DNA of 64,000 nt, from contig JBBAKX010000009.1 of NCBI GenBank assembly GCA_040403315.1, positions 1 through 64,000 on the forward strand, read 5' to 3'. Within the stretch, counting starts at the first letter, position 1. Every line of letters starts with the position of its first letter. Made by a program: the position numbers and the translations under genes. Under the pieces are notes generated by a model that had not been told where the DNA came from, did not search any database, and saw nothing but the letters and a program-made list of their open reading frames with translations. The DNA comes from CAMCXT01 sp040403315 (GTDB taxonomy: Bacteria; Bacteroidota; Bacteroidia; M30B66). Shown one piece after another: positions 27,701 to 36,280 of the stretch.

Positions 27701-30084
27701 ACTGGGTGATGGCAAATACATCTGCAGATATTTTCCAAGGTAACTTGATCGTAACAACGACCAATACAAACGGTATCATTTATCTTGCTCAAACCGCAGC
27801 CGGAACTCAGTTCAACGGAAATGTCGAAGTAAACTCCACTGGAACTGGTGGTGGTATTCGTATTGGAAACAATAACGGAACTTCTTCAATCCGCGATGGT
27901 GCTGAAATTTATGTTGGAGCAGCTGGCTTTTCGTCTGGAACGCTGCGTATTCGTAGATTAACCCAAGTTGGAACTGAAAGTCAGGAAATTAACCTCAATG
28001 GTACTGCTCAGCTTTTCCTCGAAACCGCCAATGTTTTCAACGCTGCCGTTAACTTTTCTTCTCCAATCGTGTATTTAAATGGTAGTACTTTTAATAATGT
28101 TACCAGAATTACACAAACAGGCACTACGGCAACCTACTCGAATGGTGGAAATACCTTCAATGGACAAACCTTTCTTACCCTTTCAGGAAATAACCTTTGG
28201 GTGATGGGCAATGCCACGGCCGATATCTTTAACAACGACCTCACTTTGTGGAATAGCGGAAACAATGTTTTTCACCTAGGTTACAATGGAACAGGCCACC
28301 AAATCAATGATATGGTGTACCTCAATTCTACTGGAACTTCACAAGGTATTCGATTCGGACAAGGTTCTGGCGATATTTCACTTGGTGCATCAAGCGGATT
28401 TGCAATGGGAGGCAATGGTTTCACTTCTGGATCTGTTCGCCTCAGGAGAATGACGCAAAACGCCTCAGCCGTCCTTTCTATTTCTCATACCGAAGCCAAT
28501 ACTGCGTTCTTCCTCCAAACCGGAAATGTTTTCAATGGTTCAGTAAACGTAAATTTCAATCAAGTGTATTTGAATGGTTCAACTTTCAACAACACTGCAA
28601 TCATCAACCAAAACGGAACGGGCACAATCACCAGCGATGGCGGCAATACCTTTAACGGAACAACCATAATTTCTGCCACAGGAACCGGAGAATTCCGTTT
28701 AGCGAATTTAACTGCCGACGATTACAATGGCAATGTAACTTTCCGAAACACAACTGCAAACCGCCTTTATCCAGCTTATTCAACCACAGTTCGTTTTGCG
28801 GGCAATGTTTCTACCGTTGGAACTACAAGTGCTTTAAGCATGAGTCCAGTAACAGGAAACGGTAGAGCCTTATTCGATGGCTCAGGCGAACAAACTTTAT
28901 CGGCTGATGTAGCTACACCTCCAACCATCCGCAATCTCACTATCAACAAAACAGGTGGTTCACTAACATTAGGGCAACCATTGACCATTTCGAACAACCT
29001 TACTTTAACTGCTGGGAACATCGTTTCAACAGCAACTAACTTGTTGATTCTTAATGACAACATCACCGTTACAGGCACTTCATCGGCATCTTTCGTTTCA
29101 GGTCCTGTTCAGAAAATAGGCAATGATGCATTCACCTTTCCTGTTGGCAGAGGAAGTGCTTACCGCCCAATTTCAATTTCAGCTCCAAGCAACGTAGCCC
29201 ACCACTTTACTGGCGAATATTTCGGAGCAAGCTCAAATGGCACATACTCACATGCCTCCAAAGAAGGAACGATCGATCACTTGAGCACCTCCGAATATTG
29301 GATCCTCAACAGAACAAATGGTGCCTCAAATGTATCGGTTACTTTAAGCTGGGACGGATATTCAGGTGGTGTTGAAAACCTCAGCACATTGCGCGTTTGC
29401 CGCTGGGATGGTAGCATGTGGAGAAACCACGGAAATGGAGGAACAACTGGAAATACGGCAGTTGGAACTATTGCTTCATCTGCACCAATCACAAGCTTCA
29501 GCCCATTCACTTTAGGCTCTTCAAATCCTCAAAATCCACTTCCTGTCGAACTGTTAACGTTCACAGCTACAGTTTCTTCAAACAATGTGGATATCAATTG
29601 GTCAACAGCCAGCGAATCAAACAACCATTTCTACACGGTTGAGCGCAGCAAAGACCTAAAAACATTCGAAACCATTAGCAGAATCGAAGGTGCAGGAAAT
29701 GCAAACCACACCATTTACTACAACACAAAGGATGAAAACCCTTACCAAGGTGTGTCTTACTACCGCCTCATTCAAATCGATTTCGATGGTAAACAAACCA
29801 TCTACGGTCCTTTGGCAGTAAATTTTATGGGAAGCACCGAGTTGAGCATCTATCCGAATCCATTCGAAAATCAACTCACACTTGGCACGTCAGAATTTGT
29901 AAATGCTGAACAAATCGACATTCGCTTGTTCGATCCGATTGGCAGAATCGTATTCCAAAAATCAATCACAACAAGCGATGTAAACGAATCGATCAACGAA
30001 ATCCCGAATGGTTCATCAGGAATCTATACCCTGCAAATCATCCAAGGCGATTTTCAATTAAGTAAAAAAATAATACGCAAGTAG
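24706..30084 (+). CDS. T9SS-secreted repeat adhesin (beta-helix-like repeats)
   Basis: 1792 residues. Signal peptide MKKIYQIHVFLIGILILTVG, then FTWNGNVSSDWNTSANW, a module often found at the start of Bacteroidota surface proteins. The body is about seven imperfect copies of a roughly 165-residue repeat; each carries GIRFGxNNGTxxL, GFxxGxLxxR, a TGNxFNGxVxV strand and SNGGNTFNGTT. The short strand-turn units, rich in Asn and Gly, suggest a right-handed beta-helix. After it come the LPVELLTFTATVSSNNVDIN segment and a T9SS type A sorting domain (YPNPFENQLTLGT to IIRK). It is likely a long rigid stalk on the cell surface for attachment or binding glycans. The function is inferred. Confidence 0.88.
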   Translation: MKKIYQIHVFLIGILILTVGLSSSQATAFTWNGNVSSDWNTSANWTPAGIPGLADDVTINASGGSFNPAWAELPGIRNITMSSRTLDLNGFALQISGIAVFSGGTVSNGTIVIASASATFSGTTFNVPITYTGARALFHGGTFNGAVTVTKTGGGTDASNGNCTFNSTLSVTNNDDSQYCFSNLSPDTYNGVVTYTNTGAGGIYPAYTAAGSTYNENIVVNCSGAGGIRLGQNNGTSSLLTGKLISIGGSGFSSGSLILRYFTQNGSATHFLTGTGNAYFQTEIGTTINWSLTLAFPNVQIAGTSFMSDLIVNKTSNTQNTWSGGNTFNGTTRINNNGNNNLLMGTLNADVFNGPLYLDNNATGNYSISLCRGAAGNEINHDLFLNNSATGGIYFGFSGGVTTMQSGRTISLFNDGFTNGTLTFSRFTKLGSEPTDFTQNSGNATLAIVNNCIFNGNMNLTFPRLSLNGGTFGGSVSYTKVGTAVATSNGGNIFNGPVSFTNATTGTITLGDVNSDIFNNTLTISNSGNCAFQLARTGLANQFNGNIILNSSGTSQGIRFGHNNGLSTLASGATLGFATASSGTNIFRGFVQTSAEQMNYTFTGNAVVQFEANTVLNGALTINASNVVFNGGIFNNNVIVNRTGTTGSTSNGSTTFNGNFTLNASGNGSITYANSAADVYNGNVAINNTQTSGAVSLCRTGAGNLINGNLILTCTSTGGIGFGSGGGIITMADGRTISFGAAGYTTGALNFRGFVKQGNTGLSLSQTTGDATISFLPGSDISGNVSINFPRFVVEQTHFRGNVSITKNLTGNDTSPGGCTFDGTLSVTNPTAGQIVFSNTQPDIYRGAVTINNSGNTVFYLAHVGIGTQFNGNLILNSSGTSQGIRLGQSTGTATMADGFSIQVGGIGFNAGNLFIRNLIQTGTTAQTFALTGATSQVYLQTGNIFNGEVTVTAPQVFLNGSRYNNNLTVTCNSTGAFNCNGGNTFMGTTRLNHNGTNNWVMANTSADIFQGNLIVTTTNTNGIIYLAQTAAGTQFNGNVEVNSTGTGGGIRIGNNNGTSSIRDGAEIYVGAAGFSSGTLRIRRLTQVGTESQEINLNGTAQLFLETANVFNAAVNFSSPIVYLNGSTFNNVTRITQTGTTATYSNGGNTFNGQTFLTLSGNNLWVMGNATADIFNNDLTLWNSGNNVFHLGYNGTGHQINDMVYLNSTGTSQGIRFGQGSGDISLGASSGFAMGGNGFTSGSVRLRRMTQNASAVLSISHTEANTAFFLQTGNVFNGSVNVNFNQVYLNGSTFNNTAIINQNGTGTITSDGGNTFNGTTIISATGTGEFRLANLTADDYNGNVTFRNTTANRLYPAYSTTVRFAGNVSTVGTTSALSMSPVTGNGRALFDGSGEQTLSADVATPPTIRNLTINKTGGSLTLGQPLTISNNLTLTAGNIVSTATNLLILNDNITVTGTSSASFVSGPVQKIGNDAFTFPVGRGSAYRPISISAPSNVAHHFTGEYFGASSNGTYSHASKEGTIDHLSTSEYWILNRTNGASNVSVTLSWDGYSGGVENLSTLRVCRWDGSMWRNHGNGGTTGNTAVGTIASSAPITSFSPFTLGSSNPQNPLPVELLTFTATVSSNNVDINWSTASESNNHFYTVERSKDLKTFETISRIEGAGNANHTIYYNTKDENPYQGVSYYRLIQIDFDGKQTIYGPLAVNFMGSTELSIYPNPFENQLTLGTSEFVNAEQIDIRLFDPIGRIVFQKSITTSDVNESINEIPNGSSGIYTLQIIQGDFQLSKKIIRK

Positions 30085-30105
30085 AACAACCAATTTCGTT
30101 GCAAG

Positions 30106-30148
30106 AAACTGTCGTCATTCCTCGGAGTGGCGGCAGTTTTTCTTTTTT
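30106..30148 (+). terminator. Intrinsic terminator after the repeat adhesin
   Basis: AAACTG (30106-30111) pairs with CAGTTT (30134-30139) with further inner pairs (CG and CA against TG and CG), followed by TTTTTCTTTTTT. It starts 22 bases after the adhesin stop. Confidence 0.75.
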
Positions 30149-30189
30149 GAGCGCGCCCCGCTGGGTCACTTGCTCGGCTATAGTTATTA

Positions 30190-30250
30190 GTCTTGTGTAC
30201 TTAGTCTTGAGTCTATAGTGCTTAGGACTAAAGACTAAGCACTATGGACT
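30190..30250. repeat. GACTAAAGACT-type dispersed repeat with a 15-bp stem
   Basis: Several overlapping copies of the words AGTCTTGAGT and GACTAAAGACTAA. Bases 30211-30225 pair with 30235-30249 (one G-T) around a 9-base loop. Related copies are at about 38933-38970, 47219-47263, 48565-48600 and 48819-48875. Confidence 0.7.
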
Positions 30251-30320
30251 AATGACCAACTGCGCCTCTGCACTTTCAACGCACTTTTATACCTTTACAC
30301 TCCCAAATTCAGCATTCAGC

Positions 30321-33300
30321 ATGGAAACCACCGTTTACCAGCCCAAACATAAAATCCGAATTGTAACTGCAGCTTCTCTATTCGATGGACATGATGCAGC
30401 CATCAATATCATGCGCCGAATCATACAAAGCTCTGGCGCTGAAGTTATCCACCTTGGTCACGACCGTTCTGTTGAAGAAGTGGTGAATTGTGCTATTCAA
30501 GAAGATGCGCAAGCCATCGCCATGACTTCTTACCAAGGCGGCCACGTGGAATATTTCAAATACATGTACGATTTGCTCAATGAAAAAGGCGCAGGTCATA
30601 TCCGCATTCTCGGTGGAGGCGGTGGCACCATCTTGCCTTCAGAAATTGAAGAATTGCAGCAATACGGAATTTCTCGCCTCTATCATCCCGACGACGGACG
30701 TAGCATGGGCCTCCAAGGCATGATAAACGATCTCATGTCGCGCTGCGATTTCGATACCGTTTCCCAACTCAATGGTGAAGTGAATCACCTGGGCGAAAAA
30801 GATTGGAAATCCATCGCCCGCCTCATCAGTATGGCCGAAAATCATCCAGAGGCTGTAGGTAGTTCATTCGATCACATCCACGAATTGGCTGCTCAAAGTA
30901 AATCACCAGTTTTGGGCATTACTGGCACAGGCGGATCAGGAAAAAGCTCATTGGTTGACGAATTGGTACGTCGTTTCCTTATCGATTTCCCCGAAAAACA
31001 CATCGGCGTTATCTCTGTCGATCCTTCTAAACGCAAAACGGGCGGGGCATTGCTCGGCGATCGTATTCGTATGAATGCCATCCGCAATCCACGCGTTTAC
31101 ATGCGCTCATTGGCAACGCGTCAAAGTAATTTGGCTCTGAGTAAGCACGTGAAAGAGGCAGTTGCAGTTCTCAAGGCGGCTAACTACGATTTAATCATTC
31201 TTGAAACATCCGGAATCGGACAAAGCGACACCGAAATCCTCGACCACAGCGATGTGAGCTTGTACGTAATGACGCCAGAATACGGCGCTGCTACACAACT
31301 CGAGAAGATCGACATGCTCGATTTTGCCGACCTCATCGCCCTTAATAAATTCGATAAACGTGGGGCTCTCGATGCGTTGCGTGATGTGAAAAAGCAATAC
31401 CAACGCAACCACAATTTGTGGGAAACGCCGCCGGAAGAAATGCCGGTTTTTGGAACCATCGCTTCGCAATTTAACGATCCGGGCATGAACAACCTGTATC
31501 GCAGCATCATGGATACCATTGTGGAACGCACAAGCGCCGATTTGAAATCGGGCTATGTGGTTACGCAAGAAATGAGCGAGAAGATTTACGTGATTCCTCC
31601 CAATCGTACGCGTTACCTCAGCGAAATCACCGAGAACAATCGGAGCTACAATTCTTGGGTTGAGAAACAAGCTGAAGTTGCTGAGAAATTATATGCGATA
31701 AATAAGACGATGGAGGTTTTGAGGATCTCTCCCCTAAATACCTCTCCCCTAGCCCCTCTCCACGGGAGAGGGGAAGGTCAAAACCTAACTTCCAGAACCA
31801 ACCAAGCGAACGAGATATCACAAAATTCGGGATCCTCCCCCCTCTCTGGTGGAGAGGGGCCGGGGGAGAGGTCCGCGGATGCTGATATTTTAAAAGTGCT
31901 TCAGGCAGAATTCGACAGAGTAAAACTTGAATTCGATCCTAAAAATTGGTTGCTCATCGAACAATGGGAAGCCAAACGCCAAACTTACAAGGATGAATTT
32001 TTCATCTTTAAAGTGCGCGAAAAAGAGCTCAAGATTGCAACGCACACCGTAAGTCTTTCTCAAAGCCGCATTCCTAAAGTTGTTACGCCTTCCTATAAAA
32101 ACTGGGGTGGGATTTTACGTTGGGCGCTTACCGAAAATGTACCGGGCGAATTTCCATTCGCAGCCGGTATTTATCCGTTCAAGCGCGAAGGAGAAGATCC
32201 AACGCGCATGTTTGCTGGAGAAGGTGGACCAGAACGTACCAATCGTCGTTTCCATTACGTGAGCAAAGGTATGCCGGCTGCACGTTTGTCGACGGCTTTT
32301 GATTCGGTTACACTTTATGGAAACGACCCAGATCTTCGTCCCGATATTTACGGGAAAATCGGGAATTCAGGTGTGAGTATTTGCTGTCTCGATGATGCGA
32401 AAAAACTCTATTCCGGTTTCGATTTATGTGCACCAAGCACTTCGGTTTCGATGACCATCAACGGTCCGGCTCCAATGCTGTTAGGATTTTTCATGAATGC
32501 AGCCATCGATCAGCAATGCGAAGTTCATATTCGTGAAAATGGTTTGCTCGATGAGGTAAATGCTAAAATCGATGCACTGTTTGCAGCTAAAGGAATGAAG
32601 CGTCCAGTGTATCAAGGCGAACTTCCAGAAGGCAATAACGGACTTGGTTTATTACTCCTCGGCGTTACAGGCGATCAGGTGCTTCCAGCCGATGTGTATG
32701 CAGGTATCAAAGCCAAAACATTGAGCGTTGTTCGTGGAACCGTTCAAGCAGATATTTTGAAAGAAGATCAGGCGCAAAACACCTGTATTTTCAGTACCGA
32801 ATTCGCGCTTCGAATGATGGGCGATATTCAGCAGTATTTCATCAGCGAGAAAATCCGCAATTTCTATAGCGTTTCGATTTCAGGTTACCACATTGCAGAA
32901 GCGGGTGCGAATCCAATCACGCAATTGGCGTTCACGCTTTCGAATGGTTTCACGTTCGTGGAATATTACCTCAGTCGCGGAATGCACATCGATGATTTTG
33001 CGCCGAATTTGAGCTTCTTCTTCAGCAACGGAATCGATCCTGAATATGCAGTTATTGGTCGTGTTGCTCGTCGTATTTGGGCAAAAGCCATGAAGCTGAA
33101 ATACGGAGGAAACGAACGCAGTCAGATGTTGAAATACCACATCCAAACGTCTGGTCGTTCATTGCATGCTCAGGAAATCGATTTCAATGATATTCGTACA
33201 ACGCTTCAAGCTTTGTATGCGATCTACGATAACTGTAACTCGCTGCATACCAATGCATACGATGAAGCGATCACAACACCAACAGAAGAATCGGTGCGTC

Positions 33301-33833
33301 GTGCCATGGCTATCCAGCTCATCATCAACAAAGAGCTTGGTTTAACGAAAAACGAAAACCCAATTCAAGGTTCGTTCATCATAGAAGAATTAACCGATTT
33401 GGTGGAAGAAGCGATCTACACAGAATTTGATCGAATTACCGAACGCGGAGGCGTGTTGGGCGCGATGGAAACCATGTATCAGCGCAGTAAGATTCAGGAA
33501 GAGTCGATGTTCTACGAAATGCAAAAGCATACCGGTGAATTCCCGATTATTGGTGTGAATACTTTCCTTAGTTCCAAAGGCTCTCCAACGGTATTGCCAA
33601 AAGAAGTCATTCGTGCATCTGAAGAAGAAAAGCAGTATCAAATTGATATGCTCAACGACCTTCATACCCGCAATGCCAGCCGAATCGATGAGCTGTTGCG
33701 CAAACTTCAAGAAGCAGCAGTACTCAACCAAAACATCTTCGAACAATTGATGGAAGTGAGTAAATACGCATCACTCGGTCAAATTACCAGTTCGTTGTTT
33801 GAGGTAGGCGGACAGTATCGGAGGAATATGTAA
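30321..33833 (+). CDS. icmF: IcmF: fused acyl-CoA mutase (B12-binding, G-protein chaperone and mutase domains)
   Basis: 1170 residues from the ATG at 30321, chosen because KIRIVTAASLFDGHDAA (the B12-binding DxH motif) follows at once; an upstream ATG at 30252 sits inside a dispersed repeat. The domains are: B12-binding (about 10-150), MeaB-like GTPase (about 195-430, P-loop GITGTGGSGKSSL, ETSGIGQSD, NKFDK), linker, and mutase TIM barrel (about 575-1170, YPFKREGEDPTRMFAGEGG, STSVSMTINGPAP, SISGYHIAEAGANPI). Such fusions isomerise isobutyryl-CoA and n-butyryl-CoA through adenosylcobalamin, with the GTPase guarding the cofactor. The linker carries about 50 residues translated from a palindromic DNA element (31739-31872). 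Substrate preference is taken from the family. Confidence 0.92.
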   Translation: METTVYQPKHKIRIVTAASLFDGHDAAINIMRRIIQSSGAEVIHLGHDRSVEEVVNCAIQEDAQAIAMTSYQGGHVEYFKYMYDLLNEKGAGHIRILGGGGGTILPSEIEELQQYGISRLYHPDDGRSMGLQGMINDLMSRCDFDTVSQLNGEVNHLGEKDWKSIARLISMAENHPEAVGSSFDHIHELAAQSKSPVLGITGTGGSGKSSLVDELVRRFLIDFPEKHIGVISVDPSKRKTGGALLGDRIRMNAIRNPRVYMRSLATRQSNLALSKHVKEAVAVLKAANYDLIILETSGIGQSDTEILDHSDVSLYVMTPEYGAATQLEKIDMLDFADLIALNKFDKRGALDALRDVKKQYQRNHNLWETPPEEMPVFGTIASQFNDPGMNNLYRSIMDTIVERTSADLKSGYVVTQEMSEKIYVIPPNRTRYLSEITENNRSYNSWVEKQAEVAEKLYAINKTMEVLRISPLNTSPLAPLHGRGEGQNLTSRTNQANEISQNSGSSPLSGGEGPGERSADADILKVLQAEFDRVKLEFDPKNWLLIEQWEAKRQTYKDEFFIFKVREKELKIATHTVSLSQSRIPKVVTPSYKNWGGILRWALTENVPGEFPFAAGIYPFKREGEDPTRMFAGEGGPERTNRRFHYVSKGMPAARLSTAFDSVTLYGNDPDLRPDIYGKIGNSGVSICCLDDAKKLYSGFDLCAPSTSVSMTINGPAPMLLGFFMNAAIDQQCEVHIRENGLLDEVNAKIDALFAAKGMKRPVYQGELPEGNNGLGLLLLGVTGDQVLPADVYAGIKAKTLSVVRGTVQADILKEDQAQNTCIFSTEFALRMMGDIQQYFISEKIRNFYSVSISGYHIAEAGANPITQLAFTLSNGFTFVEYYLSRGMHIDDFAPNLSFFFSNGIDPEYAVIGRVARRIWAKAMKLKYGGNERSQMLKYHIQTSGRSLHAQEIDFNDIRTTLQALYAIYDNCNSLHTNAYDEAITTPTEESVRRAMAIQLIINKELGLTKNENPIQGSFIIEELTDLVEEAIYTEFDRITERGGVLGAMETMYQRSKIQEESMFYEMQKHTGEFPIIGVNTFLSSKGSPTVLPKEVIRASEEEKQYQIDMLNDLHTRNASRIDELLRKLQEAAVLNQNIFEQLMEVSKYASLGQITSSLFEVGGQYRRNM
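31739..31872. repeat. Palindromic MITE/REP-like element inserted in frame in icmF
   Basis: The left end (ACCTCTCCCC, GCCCCTCTCCAC, then GGGAGAGGGG) is the inverse of the right end (CCCCCTCTC, GGTGGAGAGGGGC, GGGGGAGAGG). Each end also folds on itself. Translated, it gives SPLAPLHGRGEG and SPLSGGEGPGER, low-complexity peptides foreign to the IcmF linker. The reading frame is kept throughout. Confidence 0.75.
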
Positions 33834-33854
33834 TTTGTTAGGTATATAGTTTTT

Positions 33855-33868
33855 CAAACGATCGTTTG
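33855..33868. promoter_or_regulatory. Perfect 14-bp palindrome, possible operator
   Basis: CAAACGATCGTTTG lies between icmF and the hydrolase gene, 56 bases before the hydrolase ATG. The form (AACGATCGTT core) is typical of TetR-family operators, but no regulator gene is adjacent. Tentative. Confidence 0.3.
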
Positions 33869-33924
33869 GTGCATCTAATTCAAGAAGCAAGCGAAAGTTC
33901 ATTTCATTTAAAAATCAATTTCCA

Positions 33925-35067
33925 ATGAAACAGACACTCTTCGCAATCAGTATTCTTCTGGGATTCAGCGTATTTTCCCAACCATTTGCAGTAGGTCACC
34001 GTTCGTTGAGCTTATTGGATGCCGCTAGAAATCGGAACGTTACCGCTGAAGTGTATTACCCAGCAATTTCAACAGGCGATAATGTTGAATTTGCCAATGG
34101 AAGCTTTCCGGTATTCACGTTGGCGCATGGTTTCTTGATTCCCGGCAATACTTACCAGAATTTTGCGGATGCATTGGTTCCAGAAGGTTTTGTGATTGTG
34201 TTGCCCACCACCGAAGGCGGCATTTTGCCCAACCATGATGCATTTGGAAAAGACATCGCCTTTCTAAACACAGCATTTAGAACTGGTGTTGTAGATTTTT
34301 TTACCCAGTGGAACGGACGATCAGCCATTGGAGGTCATTCGATGGGTGGAGGCGCTTCGGCTTTAGCAGCCACCCAAACCGATGCCGATGCTTACGTGGG
34401 AATTGCACCTGCGATCACCAATCCATCGCCCGTTCCGCAAGGAAGTCAAGTTCAAATTCCAGCGATTATTTTCTCAGGCTCCGCCGATGGAGTAACGCCA
34501 CCGGAAACGAATCATCAACCTATTTACGATTCGTTCGATAGCAGTTGCAAAACCTTTGTAAGCATCACTTCGGGCACGCACTGTTTTTACATTCCATCCA
34601 GCTTTTGCGATTTGGGCGAAGCAGGTGCTGGAAGTGGCATCACGCGCGAAATCCAGCAAGACATTACCTTCGATTTTTTGAAGCCCTTCCTTCAAGTGTT
34701 TTTAGTCTATGATACCGCACAATGGCAGGCATTTCAAGAAGCATTGCCTTCTGATAATCGCATCACCTATCAGCAAGATTGCAATTTGAGTTTTACATCT
34801 ATCGAATCGCCAACAGTTTCGAGTGTACAAGTATTTCCGCAACCCTGTAGCAACGAATTTCGCTTGAGATTTTCATCCCCGCAGCAATGCAAGTTGCTTA
34901 CCCTCTACTCTATTGATGGTCGCAGGATGAACCATGCCATTTCCTTCACGCAAAACACAAATGAAGTGATTGTGTCTTTGCCGACTGATGTAGCTTCAGG
35001 AGTCTTCATCCTCTCTGTCCAAACCGACCAAGGATTAATTCAAACACGCATCTTAAAGGCTGATTAA
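33925..35067 (+). CDS. Secreted alpha/beta hydrolase with T9SS sorting domain
   Basis: 380 residues. Signal peptide MKQTLFAISILLGFSVFSQ. The alpha/beta hydrolase core (about 20-260) has the oxyanion stretch FTLAHGF, the nucleophile elbow GGHSMGGG (Ser139), the acid in SGSADGVTPP (Asp188) and the His in SGTHCF (His219). This arrangement is that of chlorophyllase/dienelactone-hydrolase and polyester-hydrolase-like enzymes. A T9SS type A sorting domain follows (about 300-380, VFPQPCSNEFRLRF to ILKAD). It is exported and likely cell-attached or released. It probably cleaves an ester; the real substrate is unknown. Confidence 0.87.
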   Translation: MKQTLFAISILLGFSVFSQPFAVGHRSLSLLDAARNRNVTAEVYYPAISTGDNVEFANGSFPVFTLAHGFLIPGNTYQNFADALVPEGFVIVLPTTEGGILPNHDAFGKDIAFLNTAFRTGVVDFFTQWNGRSAIGGHSMGGGASALAATQTDADAYVGIAPAITNPSPVPQGSQVQIPAIIFSGSADGVTPPETNHQPIYDSFDSSCKTFVSITSGTHCFYIPSSFCDLGEAGAGSGITREIQQDITFDFLKPFLQVFLVYDTAQWQAFQEALPSDNRITYQQDCNLSFTSIESPTVSSVQVFPQPCSNEFRLRFSSPQQCKLLTLYSIDGRRMNHAISFTQNTNEVIVSLPTDVASGVFILSVQTDQGLIQTRILKAD

Positions 35068-35091
35068 CCTTCTGATTTTTCAGAAGTCTTT
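35068..35091 (+). terminator. Possible terminator after the hydrolase
   Basis: CTTCTG (35069-35074) pairs with CAGAAG (35081-35086), followed by TCTTTC. The stem is short and the T run is broken. Confidence 0.35.
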
Positions 35092-35110
35092 CAGAAAACC
35101 AATATGGTTA

Positions 35111-35197
35111 GGGCGTGCCTCCAAGGGAGTCGGGCTTTTGCTACAAGTCCTCGCTTCGCTGCGGGCTTTTCTCTTCAATCCCTCACGCGAGGCACAT
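35111..35197. repeat. Palindromic dispersed element (GTGCCTC...GAGGCAC ends)
   Basis: GTGCCTC (35115-35121) and GAGGCAC (35189-35195) are inverted, with AGGGA and TCCCT paired next to them. The interior holds two GGGCTTTT words and CTCGCTTCGCTGCGGG. I know similar sequences as frequent intergenic repeats in Bacteroidota. One copy here. Confidence 0.55.
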
Positions 35198-35323
35198 CGA
35201 TAGCCAGAGAAGCGTATCAAATACCCAAGCTTTTTGAGAGTTCACGATTGGGAGCCTACACTCATGATTCGGGCGCTCCGATATGGGTTGCAAAACGAAC
35301 TATCAAACTAGAATTAAGCTTGA

Positions 35324-36280
35324 TTAAAACAAATCCTTCAACCAGGAAATGGAGTTTCTTTTTTCCTGCATATTTCCCAAATACAAGGCTAGAGCAAATT
35401 CATGGGAGCCCCCGGTTGCATTGGTTAATTTTGAAACTGTGATATCATAAGAATACGAAAGTGCAAATCGTTTTGAAGAAAAACCCATTAAGGCAATCAT
35501 AGCATCGCCGCTCCTGTAAGCCGCACCTACCTTCCATTTGCCATACAACATCGAAGCTCCTGCCATGAATGATTTAAAATCCTGTTGTTTGGCCCAAGCG
35601 AGATTCAAATAAAGTTTACTGTTTCTTTTTGCTTCTTTATTAAAAATGCGAAGTGATCCATGCGCAACATGCCTTGCGGGTAAACGTGATGGTTCAAACC
35701 CAAAAGTTAAATTAGGTCTGTTTGCATTATGAATCGCATAAGAAAGCAGGAACACATCAGCATGCAGTATTGCACCCAGATTAAAATTAACGTATCGAAC
35801 ATCAGGAAACGGGATTACCGTTTGGGTATCATAGATGAATCCATATCGACTATCTATCTGATCACCAAAGGTAAGTTTCGAAACATCCAAATTCCGAGCA
35901 TTCATTGAACCGGAAACTCCCAAGCGAAGAGACAGTTTTTTATAAATCCGGATTGAGCGTGCTATATTGATTCCATAACTATTTGTGACTAATATCCCTC
36001 CCCCTAACCGGTCATGCAAATAATTGACTCCAACATCCAAAAACAATTTGTCTCTTGTAAGATCGGCACCAAGATGCGTTGTGTAAAATGCTCCTGATAA
36101 ATTGGGCCATTGAATGCGTTGCGCCGCTTGCACCCGGCACTGCCCGGCACTACCCGTAAATGCTGGGTTTGCATATAAAGCAGAACCGAATGTTTGGGTG
36201 AATTGAGGATCTTGAGCTTTTACAATACCACCACAAAATAGGAGGCAAATGGCTGAGATTAAATTTAATTGATGTTTCAC
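35324..36280 (-). CDS. PorP/SprF-family outer-membrane protein
   Basis: 318 residues from a GTG start; the signal peptide MKHQLNLISAICLLFCGGIVKA follows. The family signature is clear: QDPQFTQTFGSALYANPAFTGSAG, then RIQWP, then a series of barrel strands ending in SYSYDITVSKL. PorP and SprF are linked to T9SS; SprF-type members usually sit beside and help export one large gliding adhesin (SprB-like). Here no SprB-like gene is adjacent; the neighbours are a FISUMP protein and an alpha/beta hydrolase. A full-match TAAATTTG -7 box lies at 36335-36342 upstream, without a good -33 box. Confidence 0.9.
   Translation of the reverse strand: MKHQLNLISAICLLFCGGIVKAQDPQFTQTFGSALYANPAFTGSAGQCRVQAAQRIQWPNLSGAFYTTHLGADLTRDKLFLDVGVNYLHDRLGGGILVTNSYGINIARSIRIYKKLSLRLGVSGSMNARNLDVSKLTFGDQIDSRYGFIYDTQTVIPFPDVRYVNFNLGAILHADVFLLSYAIHNANRPNLTFGFEPSRLPARHVAHGSLRIFNKEAKRNSKLYLNLAWAKQQDFKSFMAGASMLYGKWKVGAAYRSGDAMIALMGFSSKRFALSYSYDITVSKLTNATGGSHEFALALYLGNMQEKRNSISWLKDLF

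Noticed and set aside
30252..30320. Upstream ATG as the start of icmF
   Set aside because: The added 23 residues are encoded by repeat sequence and lie before the conserved B12-binding start.
35104..35442. Reading frame of 112 codons on the plus strand
   Set aside because: It is made of the palindromic element and the antisense 3' end of the PorP/SprF gene; no family match.
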